DNA of 57,881 bases from Acidobacteriota bacterium (GTDB taxonomy: Bacteria; Acidobacteriota; Vicinamibacteria; Vicinamibacterales; CAVVIG01): assembly GCA_003222535.1 (NCBI GenBank), contig QHWJ01000334.1, positions 1 through 57,881 on the forward strand. Reading direction: 5' to 3'. The first letter of the stretch is position 1. Each line of letters starts with the position of its first letter. The translations under genes and the position numbers were made by a program. Positions 25,950 through 33,391 of the stretch are shown here, piece by piece. The notes below the pieces were generated by a model. It did no database searches. It worked only from the letters and a program-made list of their open reading frames with translations, and was not told where the DNA came from.

Positions 25950-26096
25950 AGTCCCTGGTGCCTGGTCCTTCGTACCGGGTTCGTCCAACGCCCCTCGTTC
26001 GTTCGTGATCCGTGGTCCGTGGTCCTTGGACGCGGACCAGGGACTATGGACCAGGGACGGACCGAGCACCAGGAACGAAGGACCAGGGACGGCGCG
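25950..26096. repeat. Word-like repeat around GGACCAGGGAC / GTCCCTGG
   Basis: Many variants of GTCCCTGG, GTCCGTGGTCC and GGACCAGGGAC fill the gap between two convergent genes, with the two halves in opposite orientation so that the RNA could fold back. The repeat runs into the 3' end of the GINT1-like gene and supplies its last residues and stop. Confidence 0.75.
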
Positions 26097-27726
26097 TCCA
26101 CGCCTTCAGCCACAGCAGATAGTCGAACCGCTGCTTCTTCCCGTCGAGATACACGCGAGTCCCGTCGATGACGAGGTGATGACGGCCATCGGGATACGGG
26201 CTGCTCGGATCCGGCTCGAGACGCAGCGCCGGCGTTTCCCGGAACGCCGTCGGCGTGAGCGCCTCAACCTTCATCACCGTGACTGCGCCCCCGTACGTCT
26301 GACTGCAGTCCTGAGCCGGCCGATAGAGGCATCCACCCAACGTGAACGGCCGGCCCGCCGGCCGCGCCGACGCCAGATCCGACTTCAACGGGTTGAGCGC
26401 GTGCGCAGTCCACGGTCCGGCGAGCGTATCAGCGTGATAGCCGTGTAAGATCAGGTTCCCGATCTTGTCCCGATAATCGGTACACAGCAGCCACCAGCGG
26501 CCGTCATGCTGAAAGAACGTCGGGTCCACGACCTGTCGGCCCCGCAGCACATGATGTAACGGCCGCCACGATCCATCGTCCCCAAGGCGGTAGACGATGC
26601 AGCCATCCTCCTGATGGATTTCCGGTGCGCAGAGGACATGCGAGCCGTCCTCGAACGTGTACGGATAGGACAGATGGCTGTCGCACGTGATCGCCGGGAC
26701 GAGCGCCGGCGACGATGCATCGACGGCATCGACCCGCGAGATGCGGCCGCGCATCCCTTTGGGATGTCCGTACTCTTCGACGAGCAGCCAGTCGCGGCCG
26801 TCCTGGCGGTAGGGAAACGGATCGGCGAGATAGTAAAGCGATGGCCGCGCCGGGAGCCAGCGGACTGCGCCAAGTGATTCGAGCTGCCGGAGATCGGTCA
26901 GCGGTCCGTCGAGCGCGGCGATCCCGACGTTCCAGGTATCGTACCGCGCGGCCTCCCGCCACCAGTGCCAGAGACGGCGCGCCGGTTGGGAACACAACCA
27001 GCGCAGCAGCTCAGCGTCCGGGGGATAGCGCTCTCGGCCTGAGGAACGCACGGACGAGTATTGCGGATCCGGGGCTGCGGATTGCGGAGTGATGCGGGCC
27101 GGGCGCCGCGTCAGCTCGCCCCATCCGCCGGACTGAATCTCAGCAGCGGCACGAGCCGGCCAACCGGCGAGCACATCGTGCAATCGCCGCTCGGTCACGC
27201 GATAATCGAGCGCGGCCGGCAACCAGCCGTCCTGCAGGACGACGCGCTCGCTGGCGACATGGGCGAAGAGCGTTGCGCGTACCGAGGGTCGGCCCCGCGT
27301 CGCCGATCGCCAGCCGATCGGCGGACCACCCTGCACTTCGAATCGCCAGATCCCGAACGGCGGCGGATCGAGGGCCGCGATCGCCGATGCGGGCGTCGCA
27401 AAGCACAACACGAAGTCCACCGGCGATCGATCCGTGACGTGAAGCGCACGGCTCCACCAGTCGGGCGCGTCGTCACGTAGGGCGACGCTTTCAGCGTCGC
27501 CGCGGCGAGCCTGAAAGGCTCGCCCTACATCAAAGCGCCGCAAGTACGCGCGCCACAGCCACGAAGGCGAGACGCCGACATCGCTCGGAGCCGCCCACGC
27601 CGGCCGGCCACACCCGGCGGCCTGGAGGCCATCCAGACAGGCGCGCTGCCACGCCGGAAGCGTCCCGTCGGGTGACGAAACGACCCCAAATCGCCTAAGC
27701 TGCCCACGTGCCAGGTTTGAGCCCAC
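26044..27726 (-). CDS. GINT1-like (glucosamine inositolphosphorylceramide transferase family) protein
   Basis: 560 residues from a GTG. The N-terminal third begins LRRFGVVSSPDGTLPAWQRA, similar to formyltransferase-like companions. The C-terminal half is a five-bladed GH43-like domain with YYLADPFPYRQDGRDWLLVE, DSHLSYPYTFEDGSHVLCAP and FFQHDGRWWLLCTDYRDK. This domain is shared with the plant glucosamine inositolphosphorylceramide transferase and occurs in bacterial glycan clusters; activity here is unknown. Residues about 67-84 are encoded by a CTTTCAG palindrome pair (27477-27528), and the tail (SFVPGARSVPGP) by the GTCCCTGG repeat, so both are repeat additions. The exact start is uncertain. 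Confidence 0.72.
   Translation of the reverse strand: MGSNLARGQLRRFGVVSSPDGTLPAWQRACLDGLQAAGCGRPAWAAPSDVGVSPSWLWRAYLRRFDVGRAFQARRGDAESVALRDDAPDWWSRALHVTDRSPVDFVLCFATPASAIAALDPPPFGIWRFEVQGGPPIGWRSATRGRPSVRATLFAHVASERVVLQDGWLPAALDYRVTERRLHDVLAGWPARAAAEIQSGGWGELTRRPARITPQSAAPDPQYSSVRSSGRERYPPDAELLRWLCSQPARRLWHWWREAARYDTWNVGIAALDGPLTDLRQLESLGAVRWLPARPSLYYLADPFPYRQDGRDWLLVEEYGHPKGMRGRISRVDAVDASSPALVPAITCDSHLSYPYTFEDGSHVLCAPEIHQEDGCIVYRLGDDGSWRPLHHVLRGRQVVDPTFFQHDGRWWLLCTDYRDKIGNLILHGYHADTLAGPWTAHALNPLKSDLASARPAGRPFTLGGCLYRPAQDCSQTYGGAVTVMKVEALTPTAFRETPALRLEPDPSSPYPDGRHHLVIDGTRVYLDGKKQRFDYLLWLKAWTRRPWSFVPGARSVPGP
27477..27528. repeat. Composite CTTTCAG palindrome inside a coding region
   Basis: GGCGACGCTTTCAGCGTCGCC followed by GGCGAGCCTGAAAGGCTCGCC, the whole flanked by GTAGG/CCTAC. 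It lies in frame within the GINT1-like gene. Each half is a near-perfect hairpin, like REP units, and matches intergenic copies elsewhere in the window. Confidence 0.8.
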
Positions 27727-27729
27727 GAT

Positions 27730-27812
27730 GAACGAACTACCGGTCGCAGGCGGCGCGCCGCCGACTTTCAGCCTCGTACGGAGTCTACCGGCTTTCAGGC
27801 CGTAGTTCGTTC
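27730..27812. repeat. Inverted repeat in a divergent promoter region
   Basis: GAACGAACTAC and its exact complement are 83 bp apart end to end, enclosing GCGGCGCGCCGCC and two CTTTCAG words. It fills the space between the GINT1-like gene (minus) and the DUF1647 gene (plus), so it may affect transcription of both. Confidence 0.7.
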
Positions 27813-27840
27813 AAGTGGTGCGCGTGGTGGGGGATCCCTC

Positions 27841-28629
27841 GTGAGTGCGGGCCTGATCGTCGTCACCGCCGCCTCGACCAACCACTTCGGACCGCTGCAG
27901 TATCTGCTCCGCTCGCTGCGTGCGCTTCGCGCGCGCGTCGAGTGCTACGACATCGGGCTCACCGCCGCGGAGGTCGCCGCCCTCCCCCGGTGGGACGGCT
28001 TCCTGTATCACATGTTCGATTTTGCCGCGCATCCGGCGCACATGAACGTGTCGATCAACGCCGGCGAGTACGCCTGGAAACCGGTGATCGTCGCCGACGT
28101 CGTCGATCGCGTGCGCGCCTCCGGCCAGGCCGCGGACGTGCTGTGGGCCGACGCGGGCACGTACTTTCACACGCTCGATCGCATCGCCGATCGGGTTCGG
28201 GGGAGCCGCGGCCTCTGGGTGCGGGCGTCGAGCGGCACAATGCGGCAGTGGACGCATCCGCTGATGTTCGAGTACCTCGCCGCCGATCCGGCGCTGTACG
28301 CTGATCGATCGAACGCCGATGCGACGCTCGTCGGCTTCGCGACCGGCAGCGCGGACGCCGGGGCGCGCGAGGCGCTGTATCGCGACGTCGTGCAGCCGTG
28401 GAAGGCGTGCGCGATGGCGAAGGCGTGCATCGCCCCCTCCGGATCGTCGCGCGGAAACCATCGGCAGGATCAGGCGGTGCTGTCGTACCTGGTTCATCAC
28501 GCCGGTTATCCATTCGCCAGCGACACGCGCCGGACGCTGGGCGTCCGGTGCAAGTGCGACCGCTGGTTTTACCGGTACGTCGGCTTTCACGTGCCCACGC
28601 CGGTGTATGCGCGGTGCTGCCTCTATTGA
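27841..28629 (+). CDS. DUF1647-type glycosyltransferase-like protein
   Basis: 262 residues. VTAASTNHFGPLQYLLRSLR, CYDIGLTAAEV, MFDFAAHPAHMNVSINAGEY-AWKPVIVADVV and VLWADAGTYF match the DUF1647 family, which has a glycosyltransferase-A-like fold with an acidic motif (WADAG). RGNHRQDQAVLSYL is also typical. The stop overlaps the start of the next glycosyltransferase, so the two are coupled. It probably adds a sugar to a surface glycan; donor and acceptor are unknown. Confidence 0.7.
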   Translation: MSAGLIVVTAASTNHFGPLQYLLRSLRALRARVECYDIGLTAAEVAALPRWDGFLYHMFDFAAHPAHMNVSINAGEYAWKPVIVADVVDRVRASGQAADVLWADAGTYFHTLDRIADRVRGSRGLWVRASSGTMRQWTHPLMFEYLAADPALYADRSNADATLVGFATGSADAGAREALYRDVVQPWKACAMAKACIAPSGSSRGNHRQDQAVLSYLVHHAGYPFASDTRRTLGVRCKCDRWFYRYVGFHVPTPVYARCCLY

Positions 28630-29516
28630 TCGAGATCTCCCTGTCCACGCATTACGAGCTGTACCACGACTGGCGGAAGGCGCTGGCGTTCTGCCGCACG
28701 CTGCCCGACGTCGGCCCGGGCGAACCGATCGCCTTTCATTTCTTCTGGCGCGAGCGAACCGACCGCTTCTGGCCGAAGGTGCGGCGCTTCGGCCGCAAGC
28801 AGGCGCTGCCGGTGAAGGCGTTTTTCGCAACACAGGATCTCTCGACGTGCTCCCTGGTGCTCTGGTCCGATCGGGACCTGTCGGCGAACGAGTGGCTGCG
28901 GCCGTTTCTGCCGCGGCTCACCCTTCGCGTGTACGATCCGGCCGCCGAGGCGCGCGGTACGCCGCTCGAGGCGCATCCCGGGATCTACCGCGAACGTGAC
29001 TCACGTGTGTACCGCGACGGCGACCTGTTCCGCATTCTCGTGCTGCACAACTACGGCGGCGTCTACGCCGACATGGACACGGTGTTGCTCCGCAGCCTCG
29101 GCGTCTTTCTGGATCAGGAGTTCGTTTATCAGTGGGACCGCTTCGACGACCTCTACGCCCCCGCGTTGATGCGGCTGCGCAAGGGGAGCACATTCGCCCG
29201 TGAGCTCGTTCAGGGGATCATCGAAATTCCGCCGGGCAAGTACAACTGGGGCCGCGAGAACGTGCGGCGCGCCATTCAGCTCGGCCGGTCCATCACCGTG
29301 TTTCCGTCGCCCTTCTTCAACACAGAATGGCAGGCCGACCCCGGCTTCAAGCCGTTCAGACGCACGCCGCAGAGCGCGAATCTCTACGAGGGCGCGTTCG
29401 CCTGGCACTGGCACAATCAGTGGGACGCGGCCATTGAGGAGGGCAGCAAGTTTCAGCTGCTCGAAGCCCATTTCGACCGGAGGCTCGACGTGTTGGTTCT
29501 GGTGTCGTGCGTCTGA
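28614..29516 (+). CDS. DXD-motif glycosyltransferase (OCH1/alpha-1,4-GlcNAc/Gal transferase type)
   Basis: About 300 residues. LVLWSDRDLS and FRILVLHNYGGVYADMDTVL contain the DXD metal/nucleotide-sugar motif of Gly_transf_sug enzymes; the C-terminal GAFAWHWHNQWD is the usual acceptor-side His/Trp motif. Start may be GTG 28614 or TTG 28626, the latter overlapping the upstream stop. Part of the glycan island, next to an exporter. Confidence 0.78.
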   Translation: MLPLLIEISLSTHYELYHDWRKALAFCRTLPDVGPGEPIAFHFFWRERTDRFWPKVRRFGRKQALPVKAFFATQDLSTCSLVLWSDRDLSANEWLRPFLPRLTLRVYDPAAEARGTPLEAHPGIYRERDSRVYRDGDLFRILVLHNYGGVYADMDTVLLRSLGVFLDQEFVYQWDRFDDLYAPALMRLRKGSTFARELVQGIIEIPPGKYNWGRENVRRAIQLGRSITVFPSPFFNTEWQADPGFKPFRRTPQSANLYEGAFAWHWHNQWDAAIEEGSKFQLLEAHFDRRLDVLVLVSCV

Positions 29517-29529
29517 CGGTTAGTACACT

Positions 29530-29596
29530 CGCTCGTCCTGAGCTTGTCGAAGGACGAGCGGTTTGGCTCGTGGTTCGACAGGCTCACCACGAGCGG
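29530..29596. repeat. Widespread palindromic repeat (CTGAGCTTGTCGAAGGACG type)
   Basis: CGCTCGTCCTGAGCTTGTCG then AAGGACGAGCG forms one hairpin, and GGCTCGTGGTTCGACAGGCT then CACCACGAGC a second. Essentially the same two-part palindrome is known from intergenic regions of many unrelated bacteria. Here it lies directly upstream of the ABC exporter. Confidence 0.8.
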
Positions 29597-29634
29597 ATTT
29601 CCAGGTATCTCGCTCGCAACCGAGCAGGTACCCG

Positions 29635-31386
29635 ATGAACGCCACCGCCACACAGCTGCGCCGCATCGCGGCGGTCGTCTGGTCGGAACGCCGGTTGTAT
29701 CTGACCGGCTCGATCTTCGTCGCGGTCAGCATCGGCACCGCGCTCGCGTACCCGCAGGTCATCCGTCTCATCATCGACGATGCGATTGCCGGGGGGCAGA
29801 CTCGCCGGCTGAACCAGCTCGCCTCGATCATGATCGGCGTCCTCCTGCTCGAAGCGGTCTCGACCTGCGTTCGGGACTACTGTTTCAATCTCGGAGCCGA
29901 GCGCGTCGCCGCGGCCCTGCGGCGGCTCGTGTTCGGAGCGCTGCTCCGGCAGGACGTGCAGTTCTTCGACCGCCGCGACACCGGCGAGATCACCACGCGG
30001 CTCTGGGCCGACGTGCCGGCGCTGCAGCACGTGCTCGGCGAGGAATTCGCCGACGCCCTGCGGTTTTCGGTCTTCGCGGTGTGCGGGACTGTCCTGCTGT
30101 TCTACACCTCACCGCTGCTGACGCTGCTGACGCTGCTCGCCGTCCCCCCGATCGTGATCGCGACGTCGGTGCTCGGCCGCCGCGTCCGGAGTCTGTCCAG
30201 CGACGTCCAGCAGGCGCACGCCGGCGCCGGGGCCGCCGCGGCGGAAGTGATCGGCGGCATTCGCACGGTGCGCGCCTTTTCACAGGAGAGGGTCGAGGCA
30301 GCCCGGTATGAACGCCAGACGGCGCGCGCGCTCGAGCTCGCCCGCCGCAAGATCGTCGCGGCGTCGGCGCTCGGCGGCGTGTCGCTGGTCGCGGGCGAGT
30401 GCGCCGCCCTTCTCGCCATCTGGGTCGGCGGCCACCTGATCGTCGCCGGCAGGCTGACGACGGGGTCGCTGATTTCGTTCGTGCTCTACGCGCTCCTCGT
30501 CGCCCGCGGGTTCCGGAACGCCTCGCGGTTCACGGCGGAGTCGATGCGCGCGGCCGGCGCGACAGAATGGATTTTCGATCTCTTGTCCCGTCAGCCGTTG
30601 ATTCCAATTGAAGGCGGGCCCGCACCCGGCGACTTCGACGGCTCGGTCACGATCGAAGCGGTGCGCTTCTCGTATCCCACGAGGCCGGAAGTGGAGGCGC
30701 TGCGGGGCATCGATCTGCGCATCGCGCCGGGCGAGGTCGTCGCGCTGGTCGGCAGATCCGGGTCCGGCAAGTCGACGCTGCTGAATCTGATTCTCCGGTT
30801 CTACGATCCCGGCGAAGGGCGGGTCCTCATCGGCGGTCACGACATCCGGCACCTGGATCCCGCCTGGTTTCGCGCGCACGTGGCCACCGTTCAGCAGGAT
30901 CCGGTGCTGTTCTCGCGCACCATCGCCGAGAACATCGCCTACGGAGTCGCGGGCGCGGGTGCGACGGCCGATGCCGCGCGGATCGAGGCCGCAGCCGCGC
31001 TGGCCTGCGCCGACGAGTTCATCCACCGCCTGCCCGGCGGCTACGATGCTCCGATCGGCGATCGCGGCGTGCAGCTGTCGGGCGGACAACGTCAGCGCCT
31101 GGCGATCGCGCGCGCGGTGCTTCGGCGTCCGGCGATCCTCATCCTGGACGAAGCCACCAGCGCGCTCGACTCCGAGCTGGAGTCGGTCGTGCAGGACGCG
31201 CTCCGCGCCATTGACTATCGTCCGACCACCATCATCATCGCCCACCGCCTGTCGACCGTCGCCAACGTCAATCGTGTCGTCGTCCTCGACCGGGGCGCCA
31301 TCGTCGAGAGCGGTACCCACGACGAGCTGCTGCAGACGTCGCCGTTCTACCGGCAGCTCGTGAATACGCAGCTCGTCGCACAATGA
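29635..31386 (+). CDS. MsbA/LmrA-type ABC exporter (fused membrane and ATPase domains)
   Basis: 583 residues. Six membrane helices in the first 320 residues, then an ATPase with Walker A GRSGSGKST, Q-loop VQQDPVLFSRTIAENI, signature LSGGQRQRLAIARAVL, Walker B ILILDEATSALD and H-loop IIAHRLST. It should work as a homodimer flipping a lipid, lipid-linked glycan or peptide outward. Position between glycosyltransferases suggests export of the product of this island. The next gene starts in its stop codon (ATGA), so translation is coupled. Confidence 0.92.
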   Translation: MNATATQLRRIAAVVWSERRLYLTGSIFVAVSIGTALAYPQVIRLIIDDAIAGGQTRRLNQLASIMIGVLLLEAVSTCVRDYCFNLGAERVAAALRRLVFGALLRQDVQFFDRRDTGEITTRLWADVPALQHVLGEEFADALRFSVFAVCGTVLLFYTSPLLTLLTLLAVPPIVIATSVLGRRVRSLSSDVQQAHAGAGAAAAEVIGGIRTVRAFSQERVEAARYERQTARALELARRKIVAASALGGVSLVAGECAALLAIWVGGHLIVAGRLTTGSLISFVLYALLVARGFRNASRFTAESMRAAGATEWIFDLLSRQPLIPIEGGPAPGDFDGSVTIEAVRFSYPTRPEVEALRGIDLRIAPGEVVALVGRSGSGKSTLLNLILRFYDPGEGRVLIGGHDIRHLDPAWFRAHVATVQQDPVLFSRTIAENIAYGVAGAGATADAARIEAAAALACADEFIHRLPGGYDAPIGDRGVQLSGGQRQRLAIARAVLRRPAILILDEATSALDSELESVVQDALRAIDYRPTTIIIAHRLSTVANVNRVVVLDRGAIVESGTHDELLQTSPFYRQLVNTQLVAQ

Positions 31387-32414
31387 GCCGCGCCGTCGAG
31401 TGGTACCGATCGAACGCGCCCACGAGGAGCGCGAGCCTTTCAGGCGAGCGGGCTCCGTCCCCGCGTCCTTCGATCAGCCGGGCGATCCGGAATTGGCTGC
31501 GCGATCGCCTGCCGGAGCCGGACGTCCGCGACAGGACGCTCGTGCTGTATGCGCGGCGGGGACTCCCGAAGCTGTCGTCGTGGGCGGGGATGTTTTCCGA
31601 GTTTCACTCCGTGCTGGGCGCGCTGGCGTACGCCGAGATGCGCGGCGCGGCGGGCGTCTGCGTCGATTTTCGGAGCGCGCCGTACGTCGATCCCGAGCGT
31701 GGACCGAACTGGTGGACGTACTTTTTCACGCGGGCAGATATGGCAGTCCGGTCGTCGCCGTCCCTAGCAGCCGAGCTCCACCTGAACCGCGTGGTTGCGA
31801 AGTACGGCAGGCACGGAGGATTCTGCGACCTGGTCAACGGCGTCACGCCGTATCTGTATCCGATGACCTGGGGCGTGAGCCGTTCGGAGCTGCATCGCCT
31901 GGTGACGACGCACATTGAAGTGAGGCCGGAGATCCGGGACGAGGTCGATCGGATCGTCGCGGCGTCCTTCGAGCCGGGCGCCTACATCGTGGGTGTGCAT
32001 TATCGCGGCACCGACTCGACGCACGGCCTGGCGGGTTCGTTGGTCGATTATCGAACCCATCGGATTCCTTACAGCGTCTACGCCGACGAGATGCGGCGGG
32101 TGCTCGCGGTGGCCGCGCCGCGCCGCTACCAGGTGCTGGTGGCGACCGATGAAATCGAGTTCCTCGACTTCATGCGCCGCGAGCTCGGCGATCGCGCGCT
32201 GTACCTGCAAGATGCCCCGCGCGTGCGCGCCGGCGGCGCCGCGATTCACTTCGACGACACGCTCCAGGTGTCGAACTACCAGAAGGGGAAGTCCGGCCTT
32301 GTGGATTGTCTGCTGCTCGCCGCCACGAGCTACCTCGTGAAAGGGCGATCAAATCTCTCGGACGCGTCGCTGGCCTTCAACCCGCGGCTGCCGTATTCGT
32401 TTTGCGTCCGCTAA
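31383..32414 (+). CDS. Fucosyltransferase-like (NodZ/FUT8-type fold) glycosyltransferase
   Basis: 343 residues. YIVGVHYRGTDSTHG resembles the HxRRTD GDP-fucose-binding motif of alpha-1,6- and O-fucosyltransferases, and VLVATDEIEFLDFMRRELGD plus YQKGKSGLVDCLLLAATSYL fits the C-terminal Rossmann half. The ATG overlaps the exporter stop. Residues about 13-28 are encoded by GAGCGCGAGCCTTTCAGG-type repeat, an N-terminal addition. The sugar donor is an inference. Confidence 0.68.
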   Translation: MSRAVEWYRSNAPTRSASLSGERAPSPRPSISRAIRNWLRDRLPEPDVRDRTLVLYARRGLPKLSSWAGMFSEFHSVLGALAYAEMRGAAGVCVDFRSAPYVDPERGPNWWTYFFTRADMAVRSSPSLAAELHLNRVVAKYGRHGGFCDLVNGVTPYLYPMTWGVSRSELHRLVTTHIEVRPEIRDEVDRIVAASFEPGAYIVGVHYRGTDSTHGLAGSLVDYRTHRIPYSVYADEMRRVLAVAAPRRYQVLVATDEIEFLDFMRRELGDRALYLQDAPRVRAGGAAIHFDDTLQVSNYQKGKSGLVDCLLLAATSYLVKGRSNLSDASLAFNPRLPYSFCVR

Positions 32415-32416
32415 TT

Positions 32417-32530
32417 GTGAAGAAATACGACGTTGAACGCAGAACTCGCAGAACTCGCGGAAAGACCCTAAGCATTTTTCTCTGCGGGTTCCGCGGTCTC
32501 TGCGTTGTACGTGATTTCTTCACAGGCTCT
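32417..32530. repeat. Inverted-repeat element, copy B
   Basis: Ends GTGAAGAAATACGACGTTGA and a near-complementary TACGTGATTTCTTCACAG; about 90 percent identical by eye to copy C (48577-48696). It fills the gap between two convergent genes exactly and supplies the TGA stop of the UPF0104 gene. It resembles a small non-autonomous palindromic element or a shared bidirectional terminator. Confidence 0.85.
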
Positions 32531-33287
32531 GAACCCTTCGCGCTACGACGTCCTGCAAACGGTCTTGACGCCCGCGCAGGATCCCGCGGCCGCCGAGCAG
32601 CGCCAGCGCGACGGCGCCGGCCGCCGTGCTGACGCCGTACGAAATCACGCGCCCGACGATCGTGATGGCGGCGGCGGCCTCGACGGTCGCGCCGAACAGC
32701 ATCAGCCCCGCGACCATGCTGCCGTCGATGGCGCCGACGCTCCCGACGGTCGGCACGAAGCCGCCGACGATGCCCATGATCGTGATCGTCGCCGATTGTT
32801 GAATCGTCAGCGGCACGCCGAACGCCGCGGCCACGACGATTTGCCGCGCGATGGTTTCCACCTGAGCGAGCGTCGCGCAGCACACGGCCCGCGCCGCCGG
32901 CGCGGGGCCGATGCGCAGGTGCCCGGTCCGCGTCCAGATCGAAGCGACGTGCGCACGCAGACGATGGCGCGCGAGCCAGGCGATCGCCATCCCCACGACG
33001 ACCGCCGCTCCCGTCACGATCAGCGCGGTGTGCGATCGCCTGACCAGGCTTGCGATCGCCGGCGTCGAGAGCGCGACGACGACGGCGAGCGGCGGCACCT
33101 CCGACAGCCGGACGTAAGCAAACGAGGCCGTCGCCCGCGCGAGCGGGACGCCTTCAGCCCGCAGCAGCGCAATCCGGCTCGCGTCTCCGCCGAGACCGGT
33201 CGTCGGCGTCGCATTGCGTACGAAGATGCCGGCGAGGTTGATGAGCGTGGTGCGGGAGAGCCGCAGGGGGCTGCCGAGCGCCGCCAC
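32520..33287 (-). CDS. YbhN/UPF0104-type (lysylphosphatidylglycerol synthase-like) membrane protein
   Basis: About 255 residues with six to seven membrane helices. NLAGIFVRNATPTTGLGGDA-SR and FGVPLTIQQSATITIMGIVG with GGFVPTVGSVGAIDG are typical of this family, which is related to the flippase domain of MprF. Homology appears to continue upstream of the GTG (LALNGIGLVITGERWRGVV), but no conventional start codon exists there, so the N-terminal helix may be lost or the start is unusual. A role in lipid or polyprenyl-glycan translocation is possible. Confidence 0.75.
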   Translation of the reverse strand: MAALGSPLRLSRTTLINLAGIFVRNATPTTGLGGDASRIALLRAEGVPLARATASFAYVRLSEVPPLAVVVALSTPAIASLVRRSHTALIVTGAAVVVGMAIAWLARHRLRAHVASIWTRTGHLRIGPAPAARAVCCATLAQVETIARQIVVAAAFGVPLTIQQSATITIMGIVGGFVPTVGSVGAIDGSMVAGLMLFGATVEAAAAITIVGRVISYGVSTAAGAVALALLGGRGILRGRQDRLQDVVARRVQSL

Positions 33288-33391
33288 GACGCCGCGCCAG
33301 CGCTCGCCGGTGATGACGAGCCCGATACCGTTCAGCGCCAGCGCGCGCGCATCCGATTGCGAAGGTCGGGCAGTTCCTGATTCTGTTCCGC

